A stretch of DNA of 64,000 nt from an uncultured Clostridia bacterium (GTDB lineage: Bacteria; Bacillota; Clostridia; TANB77; CAG-508). A program made the position numbers and the translations under genes. The DNA is taken from assembly GCA_947630185.1 (NCBI GenBank), contig CANRGT010000006.1:1-64000 (forward strand), in the 5' to 3' direction. Of the stretch, positions 45,610 to 56,200 are shown piece after piece. How positions within the stretch are numbered: position 1 is the first letter of the stretch; each line of letters opens with the position of its first letter. Under the pieces are notes generated by a model. That model did no database searches. It was given only the letters and a program-made list of their open reading frames with translations, and had not been told where the DNA came from.

Positions 45610-46023
45610 TTATTTCTTAGGTTTCTTTGCTCCGTATTTAGAACGACCTTGCATTCTGTCTTTTACACCTGCTGTATCTAATGTTCCTCTGATAATGTGG
45701 TATCTAACACCTGGAAGGTCTTTTACCCTGCCACCTCTTATTAGAACAACGCTGTGCTCTTGTAAGTTATGACCGATACCTGGAATGTATGAAGTTACTT
45801 CATATCCATTAGAAAGTCTTACTCTGGCTACTTTTCTTAAAGCTGAGTTTGGTTTCTTAGGTGTTACTGTTTTTACAACTGTACATACACCTCTTTTTTG
45901 TGGTGATCTTTTATTAGTAACTCTTTTATTCATTGAATTGTAACCATGTTGTAAAGCTGGTGCTGTTGATTTGCTAGTAGAACTTTTTCTTCCTTTTCTT
46001 ACTAATTGATTAATTGTTGGCAC
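45610..46023 (-). CDS. rpsL: 30S ribosomal protein S12
   Basis: 137 residues, complete S12 ([32 protein letters not shown] with the streptomycin-contact Lys, [20 protein letters not shown]). The start codon is GTG (46021-46023) with AGAGGTG upstream. First gene of the str operon. Confidence 0.99.
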   Translation of the reverse strand: MPTINQLVRKGRKSSTSKSTAPALQHGYNSMNKRVTNKRSPQKRGVCTVVKTVTPKKPNSALRKVARVRLSNGYEVTSYIPGIGHNLQEHSVVLIRGGRVKDLPGVRYHIIRGTLDTAGVKDRMQGRSKYGAKKPKK

Positions 46024-46079
46024 TTAAATTTCACCTCTTTCCATATTATATTTTTTATTTATCTTACAATAGAATTTTA

Positions 46080-46108
46080 ATTATAAACCTTATTTTCCGT
46101 AGTAAAAA
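46080..46108 (-). promoter_or_regulatory. possible str-operon promoter
   Basis: Minus strand TATAAT (46080-46085) with a weak -35 TTTTTA (46103-46108) at 17 bp, 57 bp before rpsL. Confidence 0.4.
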
Positions 46109-46166
46109 CTCACTTTGAATTTTAAGATATATTATTATATGTTCTATTATAAGATTAAAACAAAAT

Positions 46167-46211
46167 AAACCGCTAGGGAAATACGAGTTTCGTATTTTAC
46201 ACTAGCGGTAT
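46167..46211 (-). terminator. terminator after the coiled-coil gene
   Basis: Long stem: ACCGCTAG / CTAGCGGT (46169-46176, 46202-46209) and inner AAATACGA/TCGTATTT, followed on the minus strand by TTATTTTGTTTT. It isolates the str operon from upstream transcription. Confidence 0.85.
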
Positions 46212-46281
46212 ATATTTTATCATTTTTATTTAATAAAGTCAAGAAAAATTAGTTAAGTTTGGCAATATTTGTTATATTTTC

Positions 46282-48276
46282 TTATTCACCATATTCTCCG
46301 TGATTGCTTGATTCATTTTCTACTTCTACTTCATTTTCATTATTTCCAGATATTACAGTAGGGTTGCTATTGTTTAGACTTTGTTGTGAAACCTTTAAGC
46401 CTTCTTTAAAATCATTTGGCTTGTTTTCTTCTACTGGAGTTTCTGTTGTAGATTCTATTGGCATTTCTGTTGGTTTACCTTCTCTAAGTTCACTAGCTGG
46501 TTCATATTCTGGTACTATAGTTTTAAATTGCTCTAATGGTATATGATTTTCTTCTAACATTTTTTCAAATTCTACTTTATTAAAATCATCTTTAGAACTT
46601 TCTCTATCATATAATTCTTTAATTTCGTCATTAGTTAATGGATTTATTTTGTCAGATTTTAAAGTTCCTGATGTTATTCTTCTAGCAAATACATTAGACA
46701 ATTTTTGTTTTATTCTTTCAAGTATGCTTGGTCTTCCTTCATATGCTTTTAGTAGACCTCTATTATAATTAGCTTTAGCTATTTTTTGAATAAATTTTAT
46801 TCTTCTTTTAGCATCTTTATCTGTTGGCATATCATATAATTCACTAAAATCATAACTTATATCTACAGCTGGTTTCTTTCCTTCGTTTTTTCCTTTCATA
46901 AATACAACGTACTTATCAAAGGCTTTAATTTTGCTTTTATTAATAATTTCTTCCGCTTTAGCTTTGTCTTTATCTTCTACTTCACTATATGTTTTTTCTA
47001 CTTTCATTAATAATTCTGCTATATTAGGATCTAAGTATTTGTCTAACTCTTCAATTCTTTCGAAATTTTTTGCATAATTACTATTTAACCTAGTATGTAT
47101 ATTCTTATCAAGTGTAATAATTTCCTCTTTATCACCATTAACTATAGTTGCACTATAAACTGGTTTTCCATCTTTAGATATAGAAAATTTAATTTCTTTT
47201 AATTCTACTGTATTAGTTTGTTTTTCACTTTCAGTTTTATCTTCGCTTGAACCTACAATTTTAGGATCACTTTGATTATAAGCTTCAAATTCGTTCTTTT
47301 TGCTATTAAGTTCTTCTGCTGCTTTATCTATGCTTTCTTCAGGAACTGTCGTAGTTTGGTTCGGTACTGTCCAATTAACTCTTTGACGATGGCCATATCC
47401 ATATGTATGAACAGTGTTATCACTCTTTGGTTCTGAAACTTGTTTATTTTCTTCTGTTCTTGGTGCTGTTGTTTCAGGCACTTCTTCTGATTTTTCTTTT
47501 TCTGATGTTGATGCTTCTGGTACTTGTTCTGTTTTTTCTGTTTTCTCTGCTTTTTCTGTTTTTTCTACCTCTGGTGCTGGTGTTTCTAGCACTTCTGTTG
47601 TTTCTTCTACAATTTTTTCTTCTTTTTTGCCATCACGAACTTCTACCATAAAATCATCTAAAATTGCTAAATCACTTTCAAACCCTTCTCTTTGAGTTTC
47701 TAAATCTTTTATTTGTTCCTTCTTCTCTCTAGCACTTTGCATGAATTCTCTACTCTTTTTATTAATAAGTTGGTATACATCTTTATCAACTTTTAGTTTA
47801 TATACTTCTATATGATTGCGACGTAATTGCTTAAGTTCTTCTCTTTCAGATTCTATTTTTGCAATTTGATTTTCAATATCCTCAATTTGCTTTTCAATTT
47901 CATTTTTTCTTTTTTGTAAATCTGAAATAAAGTTCTGTTGAGCCTTTTCTACTTTTTCCTTTCTTTTAGCCAAAGTATTTCTTCTTCTGGCTCTATTTTC
48001 TAAGGATTTTGCAATTTGTCTATTTGAGTCATCGATTGCTTTATAAACACTTGCATCTAATTCCTTATAAAATCCACGTATTGATGTTTGTGTATTTAAT
48101 TTTTCTTCATCTTTTTTTCTTATAATATCTGAATCTTCAATCTCTTTTTCTATTGCATGTATTTGATCTATAAAGTCTCCTTTTTCTACTTTTAAATTTG
48201 TAGGCATTCCTTTTTGTGCATCTTGTAATTTTAAGTTTAGTTCCTCATTTAAAGATTCCTTTGTTATTCTTTCCAT
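46282..48276 (-). CDS. large coiled-coil protein of unknown function
   Basis: 664 residues, no signal peptide or membrane segment. Residues about 30-215 are predicted coiled coil (KRKNEIEKQIEDIENQIAKI). A Glu/Thr/Pro-rich disordered stretch follows (220-300, EKTEKAEKTEKTEQVPEAST). A globular middle part (about 350-560) has KFSISKDGKPVYSATIVNGD and DISYDFSELYDMPTDKDAKR, then there is an acidic tail. Family not recognised. The domain with GKPVYSATI-NG resembles pieces of the protein at 61915-63258 (YGIYSESTNGLIATVSADGK) only loosely. AGGAGG site before ATG; own promoter at 48310-48338 and strong terminator, so it is monocistronic. Confidence 0.75.
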   Translation of the reverse strand: MERITKESLNEELNLKLQDAQKGMPTNLKVEKGDFIDQIHAIEKEIEDSDIIRKKDEEKLNTQTSIRGFYKELDASVYKAIDDSNRQIAKSLENRARRRNTLAKRKEKVEKAQQNFISDLQKRKNEIEKQIEDIENQIAKIESEREELKQLRRNHIEVYKLKVDKDVYQLINKKSREFMQSAREKKEQIKDLETQREGFESDLAILDDFMVEVRDGKKEEKIVEETTEVLETPAPEVEKTEKAEKTEKTEQVPEASTSEKEKSEEVPETTAPRTEENKQVSEPKSDNTVHTYGYGHRQRVNWTVPNQTTTVPEESIDKAAEELNSKKNEFEAYNQSDPKIVGSSEDKTESEKQTNTVELKEIKFSISKDGKPVYSATIVNGDKEEIITLDKNIHTRLNSNYAKNFERIEELDKYLDPNIAELLMKVEKTYSEVEDKDKAKAEEIINKSKIKAFDKYVVFMKGKNEGKKPAVDISYDFSELYDMPTDKDAKRRIKFIQKIAKANYNRGLLKAYEGRPSILERIKQKLSNVFARRITSGTLKSDKINPLTNDEIKELYDRESSKDDFNKVEFEKMLEENHIPLEQFKTIVPEYEPASELREGKPTEMPIESTTETPVEENKPNDFKEGLKVSQQSLNNSNPTVISGNNENEVEVENESSNHGEYGE

Positions 48277-48309
48277 AAATTTTCCTCCTAAAATTTACTT
48301 ATCTTCTTT

Positions 48310-48338
48310 ATTATAACACGTATCGACTTTATTTGCAA
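48310..48338 (-). promoter_or_regulatory. SigA promoter of the coiled-coil gene
   Basis: Minus strand TTGCAA (48333-48338), 17-bp spacer, TATAAT (48310-48315), 34 bp before the ATG. Confidence 0.65.
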
Positions 48339-48447
48339 CTATATTATGTAAATTTTATTATTTTGTAACTAAAATTTAACATTTTTGTCATATTTTAATA
48401 CTTATATTGCTACTAATCTAATATTTATATGGTTATTTTCATTTATT

Positions 48448-49965
48448 TTAAAAGCTTCTTTGTTTCAACATATCTTCCAAATCTTTTAAGGCTTTATCAG
48501 CTAACTTAGTGTACTTTAGTTTTTTATCTCTTATTCTTTCTTCACCTTGTGGCAAAATACCAAAATTTGCATTCATAGGTTGAAATCTTGCATTTTCTGT
48601 TGAAATGTATTTTGATAATGCTCCTATCATAGTAGTATCTGGAAATATTATTTTTTCTTTAGAGATATTATCTACATTATTTATATTGCTTACTGTCTTA
48701 TTTTCTGACTGAGTCATATTACTTTCCTTATTAGCTTCCTCAAATTGCATTACTGTATTTAATCCTGCGACCATTCCTGATGAGACAGACTCAACATACC
48801 CTTCTACACCTGTGATTTGACCAGCAAAGTATATGTTTGGATTTAATTTCATTTGATAAGTTTGATTTAATAGTTTTGTAGAATTGATATATGTGTTTCT
48901 ATGCATTACACCAAATTTAACGAAATTAGCATTTTTTAATCCTGGTATCATACTAAATACTCTTTGTTGCTCTCCAAATTTTAAGTTTGTTTGGAAGCCT
49001 ACCATATTAAATAAATTGCCCTCGCTGTTGTCTTGCCTTAATTGCACAACTGCATAAGGTCTTTTGCCAGTTCGTGGGTCTGTGAAGCCAACCGGCTTTA
49101 ATGGTCCATACCTTAATGTATCTTTTCCCCTTTTAGCCATTATTTCAATTGGCATACATCCTTCAAATAATTCTCTTTTTTCAAAATCATGTAAAGTTAC
49201 TACTTCGCTATTTATCAATTCTTCATAGAAAGCTTCATATTCTTCTTTGTTCATTGGCAAATTTATATAGTTTTTTTCTTCATCTTTGCTTCTTCTTGAA
49301 AGCCATTCTTCTACAGTTTCTTCTTTTTTTCTTTCTTGCTCGTATCTATCTCCCCAAAAAGCTATTTTATCATCTATTGAATCCTTTTCTATAATTGGTG
49401 CTGCTGCATCATAGAAATATAGCTTATCTTCGCCTGTAAGATTTGCAATTTCTTTTGATAAGCCTTCTGAGGTTAATGGACCTGTGGCGATTATTACAAT
49501 TCCATCTTTTGCCATTTGGGCTATTTCGTTATTTATTCCCTTACCATTTTTTTCACCATTATCAGCTAACTTAGTATTCACCTCTTCATGAATAGAGCCT
49601 ACTTCTTGCCTGATAATTTCAATATTATCAAGCTTTTCTAGCTCTTCTGTTATTCTTTTTGAAAATATTTCTCTATCTACTGCTAAAGCTTGTCCTGCCG
49701 GTACTGCTGTTTCGTCTGCAATGCGAATTAAAAGAGAATCTAATCTCCTTAGCTCCTCTTTTAATAAACCACACGCATTTGTATGTAAATTAGATTTAAA
49801 TGAATTGCTACACACAATTTCTGCTAAATTTTCATTGTGATGTGCTGGTGAAAACTTATGTGGCTTCATCTCATATAATTTTACTTTTATTCCTCTTTTT
49901 GCTATTTGGTAGGCCGCTTCTGAACCTGCAAGTCCACCACCTATTACTACTATATAATCGTTCAT
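48448..49965 (-). CDS. trmFO: TrmFO, folate/FAD-dependent tRNA (uracil-54-C5) methyltransferase
   Basis: 505 residues. FAD-binding start VVIGGGLAGSEAAYQIAKRG, catalytic-site cysteines in IVCSNSFKSN and LFEGCMPIE, and PLKPVGFTDPRTGKRPYAVV, AGQITGVEGYVESVSSG, FQPMNANFGILP. Makes ribothymidine-54 in tRNA using methylene-folate. About 70 residues longer than usual because of two low-complexity insertions (about 130-155, NTKLADNGEKNGKGINNE, and about 410-440). It starts 14 bp after the SNF2 gene and is probably co-transcribed with it. Confidence 0.95.
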   Translation of the reverse strand: MNDYIVVIGGGLAGSEAAYQIAKRGIKVKLYEMKPHKFSPAHHNENLAEIVCSNSFKSNLHTNACGLLKEELRRLDSLLIRIADETAVPAGQALAVDREIFSKRITEELEKLDNIEIIRQEVGSIHEEVNTKLADNGEKNGKGINNEIAQMAKDGIVIIATGPLTSEGLSKEIANLTGEDKLYFYDAAAPIIEKDSIDDKIAFWGDRYEQERKKEETVEEWLSRRSKDEEKNYINLPMNKEEYEAFYEELINSEVVTLHDFEKRELFEGCMPIEIMAKRGKDTLRYGPLKPVGFTDPRTGKRPYAVVQLRQDNSEGNLFNMVGFQTNLKFGEQQRVFSMIPGLKNANFVKFGVMHRNTYINSTKLLNQTYQMKLNPNIYFAGQITGVEGYVESVSSGMVAGLNTVMQFEEANKESNMTQSENKTVSNINNVDNISKEKIIFPDTTMIGALSKYISTENARFQPMNANFGILPQGEERIRDKKLKYTKLADKALKDLEDMLKQRSF

Positions 49966-49979
49966 TTCTTCCTTTCTTA

Positions 49980-52964
49980 CTACCCAAAAAGCTCCATTAT
50001 ATCTTCCTTTGATAGTTGATTAATAAAGGTATTCTGAGTAGATAACATATCATCTGCTAGCTTTGCTTTTCTTTGTTGTAATTCATATATTTTTTCTTCT
50101 ATTGAATTTTTAGTAATTAATTTATATACTTGGACATTGTGTTTTTGCCCTATTCTATAAGTTCTATCAGTTGCTTGGTTTTCTGCTGATAAATTCCACC
50201 ATGGGTCATAGTGTACTACCATGTCTGCACCAGTTAAGTTTAAGCCTGTTCCTCCTGCTTTTAAAGAAATAAGGAATACTTTTATATTTTCATCTTGATT
50301 AAATCTTTCTACTAGATTTATTCTTTCTGCAACTTTGGTTTGCCCTGTTAGTTTTAAATATTCAATTCCTCTTTTCTTCAATTCTTTTTCTATCATTTCA
50401 AACATAGAAGTATAGCCTGAAAATAGTAACATTTTGTGTCCACTTGCTACTGCATCTTCTACAACCTCCATGCATTGAATAAGCTTACTGCTTTCACCTT
50501 CATAGTTTTGTAAAAATAGGCTTGGATGGCAACAAATTTGTCTTAGTCTCATTAATAATGCTAATATCTTTATTTGGCTATTTGCAAAGCCATTTTCTTG
50601 TATTTCTTCTGCTACTTCTTTTTTAGCACTAGCTAAATATGATAAATATATTTTTTGTTGTTCTTCTTGCATTTCATTATATAGAACTGTTACTGTTTTG
50701 TCTGGTAACTCTGTTAAAACATCCTTCTTAATTCTTCTTAGTATAAATGGCTCAATCATTTTCTTTAATTGCTCCATTTTTTCTTGATTATTGTCTTTCA
50801 CTATTGGTATTTCATATAATTCTTTAAATTTACGATATTTAAATAAATACCCTGGCATTATATAATCATAAATTGACCATAGCTCAGAAAGTGAATTTTC
50901 AATAGGTGTACCAGTTGATGCAAATCGTGTTTGTGCTACTATTTGCTTTATAGCTTTTGCATTTTGTGTATTATCATTTTTAATATACTGTGCCTCGTCT
51001 GCTATCATATATTTAAATTCATAATTTTTTTCTGTATATATGTCAATATCTCTTTTTAATGAGTCATAGGAAGTAATTACTAAATTATATTTTTCTATTT
51101 TATCTATTCTTCTTTTTCTTTCTGTTGCACTTCCACTAATAACTTCTACTTTTAAACTTGGTGTAAACTTATTTGCTTCGCCAAGCCAGTTTAAAGTTAC
51201 TGAGCTTGGGCATACTACTAAGGATGGCTTTGAGTTTTTACCATTTTCATTTACATATGCTAAAACCACTGCTAACATTTGAAGGGTTTTTCCAAGTCCC
51301 ATGTCGTCTGCAAGAACTCCACCAAATTCATACTTATCTAAGGTTCTAAGCCATTGATAACCAATTTTTTGATATGTTCTTAAAGTAGCATTTAAATTTG
51401 CTGGTAATTCTAGGTCCACAGTAGTTTGATTTTCCTTTAATCTGTCCACCATTGTTTGATATGTTTCGTTTGTTTGTATTTCTACATTTTTTAAATTTTT
51501 TAGTATTTTTTCTAGATAAAGGCTTCTATAACTTGGAAGTGTTATTACACCGTCTTTTATTGTATTGTAATTTATATACATATTAGTTGTAAGTTCTTCT
51601 AGGAATTGCATTGTCTCATTTTCTTCTAATTTTATATAACTTCCATCTTTTAGCCTGTGAAACTTCTTTTTCAATTCGTATTTTTCTAGCATTTGTGCTA
51701 AGTCAGATAAATCTATTCCTATTTGTGTTAAATCAATTTTTAATAAGTGATTTTCTATTCTTATTCCTATTGATTTTATTTGAAATGAATTTATTTGCTT
51801 TTTACGAAAGCTATCTGTTGCTAGAACTTCATATTTTTTCATATATTCATCAATTTCTTCTGATAAAAATGAAAAGATATTATCTGAATTTGCAAGCACT
51901 AACCTTGCACTTTTTCTATCTAGCATAAAACCTGTTTCAATAAATCGATTTAATGCTTCATTTTCTCCAATTACATTTCGTGCAATATTAACATTTTGCT
52001 CTAAGAATGGATTTATTTCTTGCTCTCCATAACAAAACTTAACATCTGCTGTGATGTTATTATTTGCATCATAATCTAGATATATTTTAACTCCTAACTT
52101 TTTAGGAATGCACTTTTCCTGAACAGCTTGAGATAAATTTTCTGTAATTATATTATTTTTCATTCTTGGTGCTATCATAGAGAAAAAGCTTGTAAGCTCA
52201 TTTTCATCTATAATAATTTCATTGGTATAGTTTTTACGCAACACGTCTAATATTTTTAAAGTATTATTTTCAAAGTCTTTAGTTGCACGATAAATTTCAT
52301 TTGGGAATAAAAGATAAATATTCTCTTTTCCTTGTAAAATTTCATAACTAAAAACATCTATATTGCATGTTAATTTAAATCTATTTTCTTCTATTTGTTT
52401 TACTGTAAATGTGATATTAGGCTCATCTGCTGAGAAATAAATTGTTTTTTCTTTTTCGCCTCTTTGAAATAGCACCGTATTATTTTTAAGTGCATCAAAA
52501 AAATCGTCAAGACCAGTATTTGAAATTAAAATATTGTCTGGTATAAAATTTTTAATATAATAGTTGTATCCATTTGCTACTTCATTATGATATTTCATAA
52601 TTTCTGCATATTTTAATAAGAATTTTAATATTGGAAGTGATTCTTCTTCAAAGCTCTCTTCTTGATGAACTAAGTTTAATTTGCTTCCATATTGATAAAC
52701 TTCTTTTTTTAACATTCTCTCATAAAATTCTGGTAAGTTTTTAATTTTATAGAATTGAGTATTCCCTATTTTAAATTCTACTTTTAGTGCTTTTGTAAAT
52801 TCGTTATAATAAACCTTAGGTATAATCTTTATATTTTTGGCACACGAATCTTTACCTTCTTTTTTAGTTAATTCATCTTGTTCTGTTTGCAAAAAGGTAT
52901 TTAATAATTGCTTATATACTCTATGATTTTCCTTCTCTCGTATTTGTTTTTGATTTTCTAACAT
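49980..52964 (-). CDS. SNF2-family helicase (bacterial SNF2, SNF2_assoc)
   Basis: 994 residues. The N-terminal bacterial SNF2-associated region (about 50-480) lacks the usual SWIM zinc finger. The motor has GGVLADDMGLGKTLQMLAV (motif I), MIADEAQYIKN (motif II, DEAQ), STGTPIENSLSELWSIYDY (III) and C-terminal lobe LISLKAGGTGLNLTGAD, AENQATDRTYRIGQ (V, VI). DNA or nucleoprotein translocase; target unknown. Own promoter 52996-53024. Confidence 0.93.
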   Translation of the reverse strand: MLENQKQIREKENHRVYKQLLNTFLQTEQDELTKKEGKDSCAKNIKIIPKVYYNEFTKALKVEFKIGNTQFYKIKNLPEFYERMLKKEVYQYGSKLNLVHQEESFEEESLPILKFLLKYAEIMKYHNEVANGYNYYIKNFIPDNILISNTGLDDFFDALKNNTVLFQRGEKEKTIYFSADEPNITFTVKQIEENRFKLTCNIDVFSYEILQGKENIYLLFPNEIYRATKDFENNTLKILDVLRKNYTNEIIIDENELTSFFSMIAPRMKNNIITENLSQAVQEKCIPKKLGVKIYLDYDANNNITADVKFCYGEQEINPFLEQNVNIARNVIGENEALNRFIETGFMLDRKSARLVLANSDNIFSFLSEEIDEYMKKYEVLATDSFRKKQINSFQIKSIGIRIENHLLKIDLTQIGIDLSDLAQMLEKYELKKKFHRLKDGSYIKLEENETMQFLEELTTNMYINYNTIKDGVITLPSYRSLYLEKILKNLKNVEIQTNETYQTMVDRLKENQTTVDLELPANLNATLRTYQKIGYQWLRTLDKYEFGGVLADDMGLGKTLQMLAVVLAYVNENGKNSKPSLVVCPSSVTLNWLGEANKFTPSLKVEVISGSATERKRRIDKIEKYNLVITSYDSLKRDIDIYTEKNYEFKYMIADEAQYIKNDNTQNAKAIKQIVAQTRFASTGTPIENSLSELWSIYDYIMPGYLFKYRKFKELYEIPIVKDNNQEKMEQLKKMIEPFILRRIKKDVLTELPDKTVTVLYNEMQEEQQKIYLSYLASAKKEVAEEIQENGFANSQIKILALLMRLRQICCHPSLFLQNYEGESSKLIQCMEVVEDAVASGHKMLLFSGYTSMFEMIEKELKKRGIEYLKLTGQTKVAERINLVERFNQDENIKVFLISLKAGGTGLNLTGADMVVHYDPWWNLSAENQATDRTYRIGQKHNVQVYKLITKNSIEEKIYELQQRKAKLADDMLSTQNTFINQLSKEDIMELFG

Positions 52965-52995
52965 AATACATCCTCCAGAATTTTATCAATCTAGA

Positions 52996-53024
52996 ATTAT
53001 ATCATAAAAGTTTTGATTTTTCAA
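52996..53024 (-). promoter_or_regulatory. SigA promoter of the SNF2-trmFO operon
   Basis: Minus strand TTGAAA (53019-53024), 17-bp spacer, TATAAT (52996-53001) with a TGA extended -10, 32 bp before the ATG. Confidence 0.75.
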
Positions 53025-53066
53025 GACATTTAAGCAGGGTTTTTGACATTTAGGCGGGTTTTTGTC
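53024..53066. repeat. tandem 20-bp pair upstream of the SNF2 promoter
   Basis: GACATTTAAGCAGGGTTTTT is followed directly by GACATTTAGGCGGGTTTTTG, two copies differing at a few positions and abutting the -35 box. Spacing of about two helical turns would suit a regulator bound twice on one face. Apart from this pair and the terminator at 53144-53184, 52965-53290 shows nothing. Confidence 0.5.
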
Positions 53067-53143
53067 TTAACCTTTTGAGTAATTTTTTCTTAACTTATTT
53101 CAAACTAGAATTTTTTCTTAGTTTAGTAAGTCTTTTGAAGCAA

Positions 53144-53184
53144 AAAAAATGTAGTACCTAATTTTTATAAGCACTACATTTTTT
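53144..53184 (-). terminator. terminator of the surface-protein gene
   Basis: Perfect 12-bp stem AAAAAATGTAGT / ACTACATTTTTT with T-rich tail, 107 bp after the stop codon. Confidence 0.85.
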
Positions 53185-53290
53185 CTTAAAGTGACTTAAT
53201 TTTTATTATCAAATATTATTTACTTAAAATAATGTTGTATCTAATTGCCAGTTTTCCTTAAAACAAAAACCCCGTCCCATTGTCTTAACC

Positions 53291-56200
53291 TTAAATTACA
53301 AACTTCTTAATTAAAACTACTCCACCTGCTAAGATACTAACTACTACTAATATCAAACCTACATATGTTGGAACACTACCTGTTACTACTCCTAGGATTA
53401 CTGGTGCATCATCTATATCGTCTTCTCCTGGTTTGTTATTTCCTGGCTCAGAGTCTATATCTGGTGAGTGTGGGTCATTATTGTCTTTGTATATCTCTGC
53501 CCAGTTTACTTTCTCTCCTAAGTTGTTCTTATTGTTTATCCATGTTAGTATAATTTCTACTTGGGCACTCTCCCCTGGTTGTAATAGTGTATCTTTTAAT
53601 TGGTCTGTTAATACTTTTCCGTCTTCTTCTCTCCATAATGGATTATCTTTTGGATCAAATCTTAATCCTTCTGGAATGTAGTCTATTAATTCTTTTGCAT
53701 AGCCTGCTATTTCTCCTTCGTTTGTTACTTTTATTACGAATTTGAATTTGACTGTTGTTTTATCTATTCTACTTCCTCTTATTTCTACTTTTGCTGGTGG
53801 TTCTGGATTCTCATCTCCTGTATGTCCTGTCTTTGTTACTGTTGTTTTTCCACCATATGTTACTATTGATTCACTTACCCATTTCTTTAAGCTTAAGTCA
53901 AAGTATTGTACTTTTATTTTTTCTTCATCTATATCATCTTCGTCTGGCTCATCATTGTCTGGTGTAGAATCTACATCTTCTACTGGATCATTGTTTTCGT
54001 CTCTATCATCTGTTATTTCTGCTATATTAATTATTATTCTGTCTGATGTGTTTGGTTCTGATACTTTAAAAGCTATCTTTACATCTTTGTAGTCTGGCAT
54101 TGTCATTGTTTCTTGGTCAAAGGCTTTTAATAAGTTCGCATTTTCCTCTTTTTCATTTTCTTTTGCTAAATAATCTGTTTCAATGTACTTAGCTTCTTCT
54201 ACATTATCTGTTTCTATGTCTTCTTCAGTATACATTTTCCATCCATACTCTACGTTTGTTTCGTGGTCTGGTAAGAAAGTTAATCCTTCTGGTAAATCAT
54301 CTTTTATTTTGCTTGCATAACCTGCCATATTTCCTTCATTAAATATTCTTAATGTATATGTTACTATATTACCATTTGCTACTTGTACAGGATCCTTTGG
54401 ATGTTCATATTTGAATTCTGTTTCACTTAATTTTGTAAATACTGGCACTCTGTTTATTATGTCTGTATCATTTACCTTTGTTATGAATTTTCTTAACGCT
54501 AAGTCAAATCTTTGTAATATTAATTTTTCAAAGTCATCATCATCTTGTTGTCCTTCAATATATTTCTTTCCTGCTTCTATTTCTGTATCTTTATAATTTG
54601 GTAATTCTTCGTCTGTTGGTAAATTATCGTTTTGCACTTTGTCTTCTGGTTTTGAGTTATTATTTGTTAAACTATCCTCGGTTGAATCTCTGTCTACTGT
54701 TTCAGGATTATGTTCTACATCTTCAAATCCAGTAATTTCAGCAATGTTTGTAATCTTTGTGTATATACTAATATCTTCTTTTACTTTACATCTTACTTGT
54801 ACATCAATATAATCTAATTTTTCTCCATCAAATGCTTTTAATAAGACTTTATCTTCTCCTTCTACTCTCTCTGCATACATTGAATCTCTAGTTGCTTCTT
54901 TATTTGTACTTGGTGATGTTATATCTGTTTTTATTGTTCTACCATCATCTGATAAAATCCATCCGTTTTTTACGTTTAATTCATCATTTACTATGAATTC
55001 TAGTTCTTGTGGCAAATGATCTGTTATTTCTGTTACATATCCATCTATTTGGCCTTCATTGTATACTCTAATTGTATATGTTACAATATTTCCATTTGAT
55101 ACACCTATAGGCTCTTTTGTATGTTCATATATTGCTGTAGTTTTAACTCCATTTGCTAAATCTGTTACTATTACATTTGGAGTTCTGTCATATTCTTTAA
55201 CTTTTTCTCCACTTTGTACACTTGTAATGAATTTTCTTAAAGATAAATCAAAATACTTGCCTATCATTACTAATCTTTCAAAATCATCGTCATCTTGTTG
55301 ATTTTCATCTAAGTAATTATCTCTATCTACATTACTTGGAATCGAATCACGATCAACTACTGGTTTCTTATCTTCATCTAAGGTTTCAGTTATTTCTGCT
55401 ATATTTCTTAAAGATTGGTCTTTATCTGTTACTGTTGCTGTAACTTCACATTCTATTTTTAAATCTTTGTATTTGATTTCAGTTCCATCAAATGCTTCTA
55501 GTAATGTATCTTCTAAATAGTTACTTACAATTGTTTTTCCATCTTTTGATGGATTAGACCACTTATACTCTGTATTTATTGTACTATCTTTTGGATCAAT
55601 AAAAGCTAAACCATTTGGTAAATAATCTGTTATTTGTTTTGCATAACCAGATATATTTCCTTCATTATATACTCTAATTGTATAAACTATTTTGTCACCT
55701 GTTTGTACTTTTAGAGGATCTTTTGCATGTACTTTTTCGGCAGTTGTGCCATCATCCCATGTTGCAATTCCACTTGCTAATTTTCCTACTTCTTCTTGTG
55801 AAATCTTTGGCTCTCTTGCAAATTCATTTTCTCCTTCATTTTTTATATCAACTCCATTTATGCTTGTTATAAATTTTCTTAAAGCTAAGTCAAAGTTTTC
55901 CTCTTTTAAAATTAAATCTTCAAAGTCATCATCATCTTGTTGACTTTTCGTTCCATATGGCCAATCTACATTTCCTGCTTCTGAGTCACGATCTTTTATA
56001 GATGTATTTCCAGATTCATCTTTGTAAATTGTAATTTCTGCTACATTTTTTAGTGATTGTGTTTTAGAAGTTGCAATTACTTCACATTCTATTTTTAAAT
56101 CTTCATAATCTAATGTGTTTCCATCAAAAGCATCTAATTTTTTATTACTTAAATAGTTGGTTACAATTGTTTTTCCATCATTTAATGGATTTGTCCATCC

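Noticed and set aside
53291..53420. LPxTG sorting signal on the giant surface protein
   Set aside because: No LPxTG-like motif precedes the final hydrophobic segment; the end is VPTYVGLILV...KKFVI.
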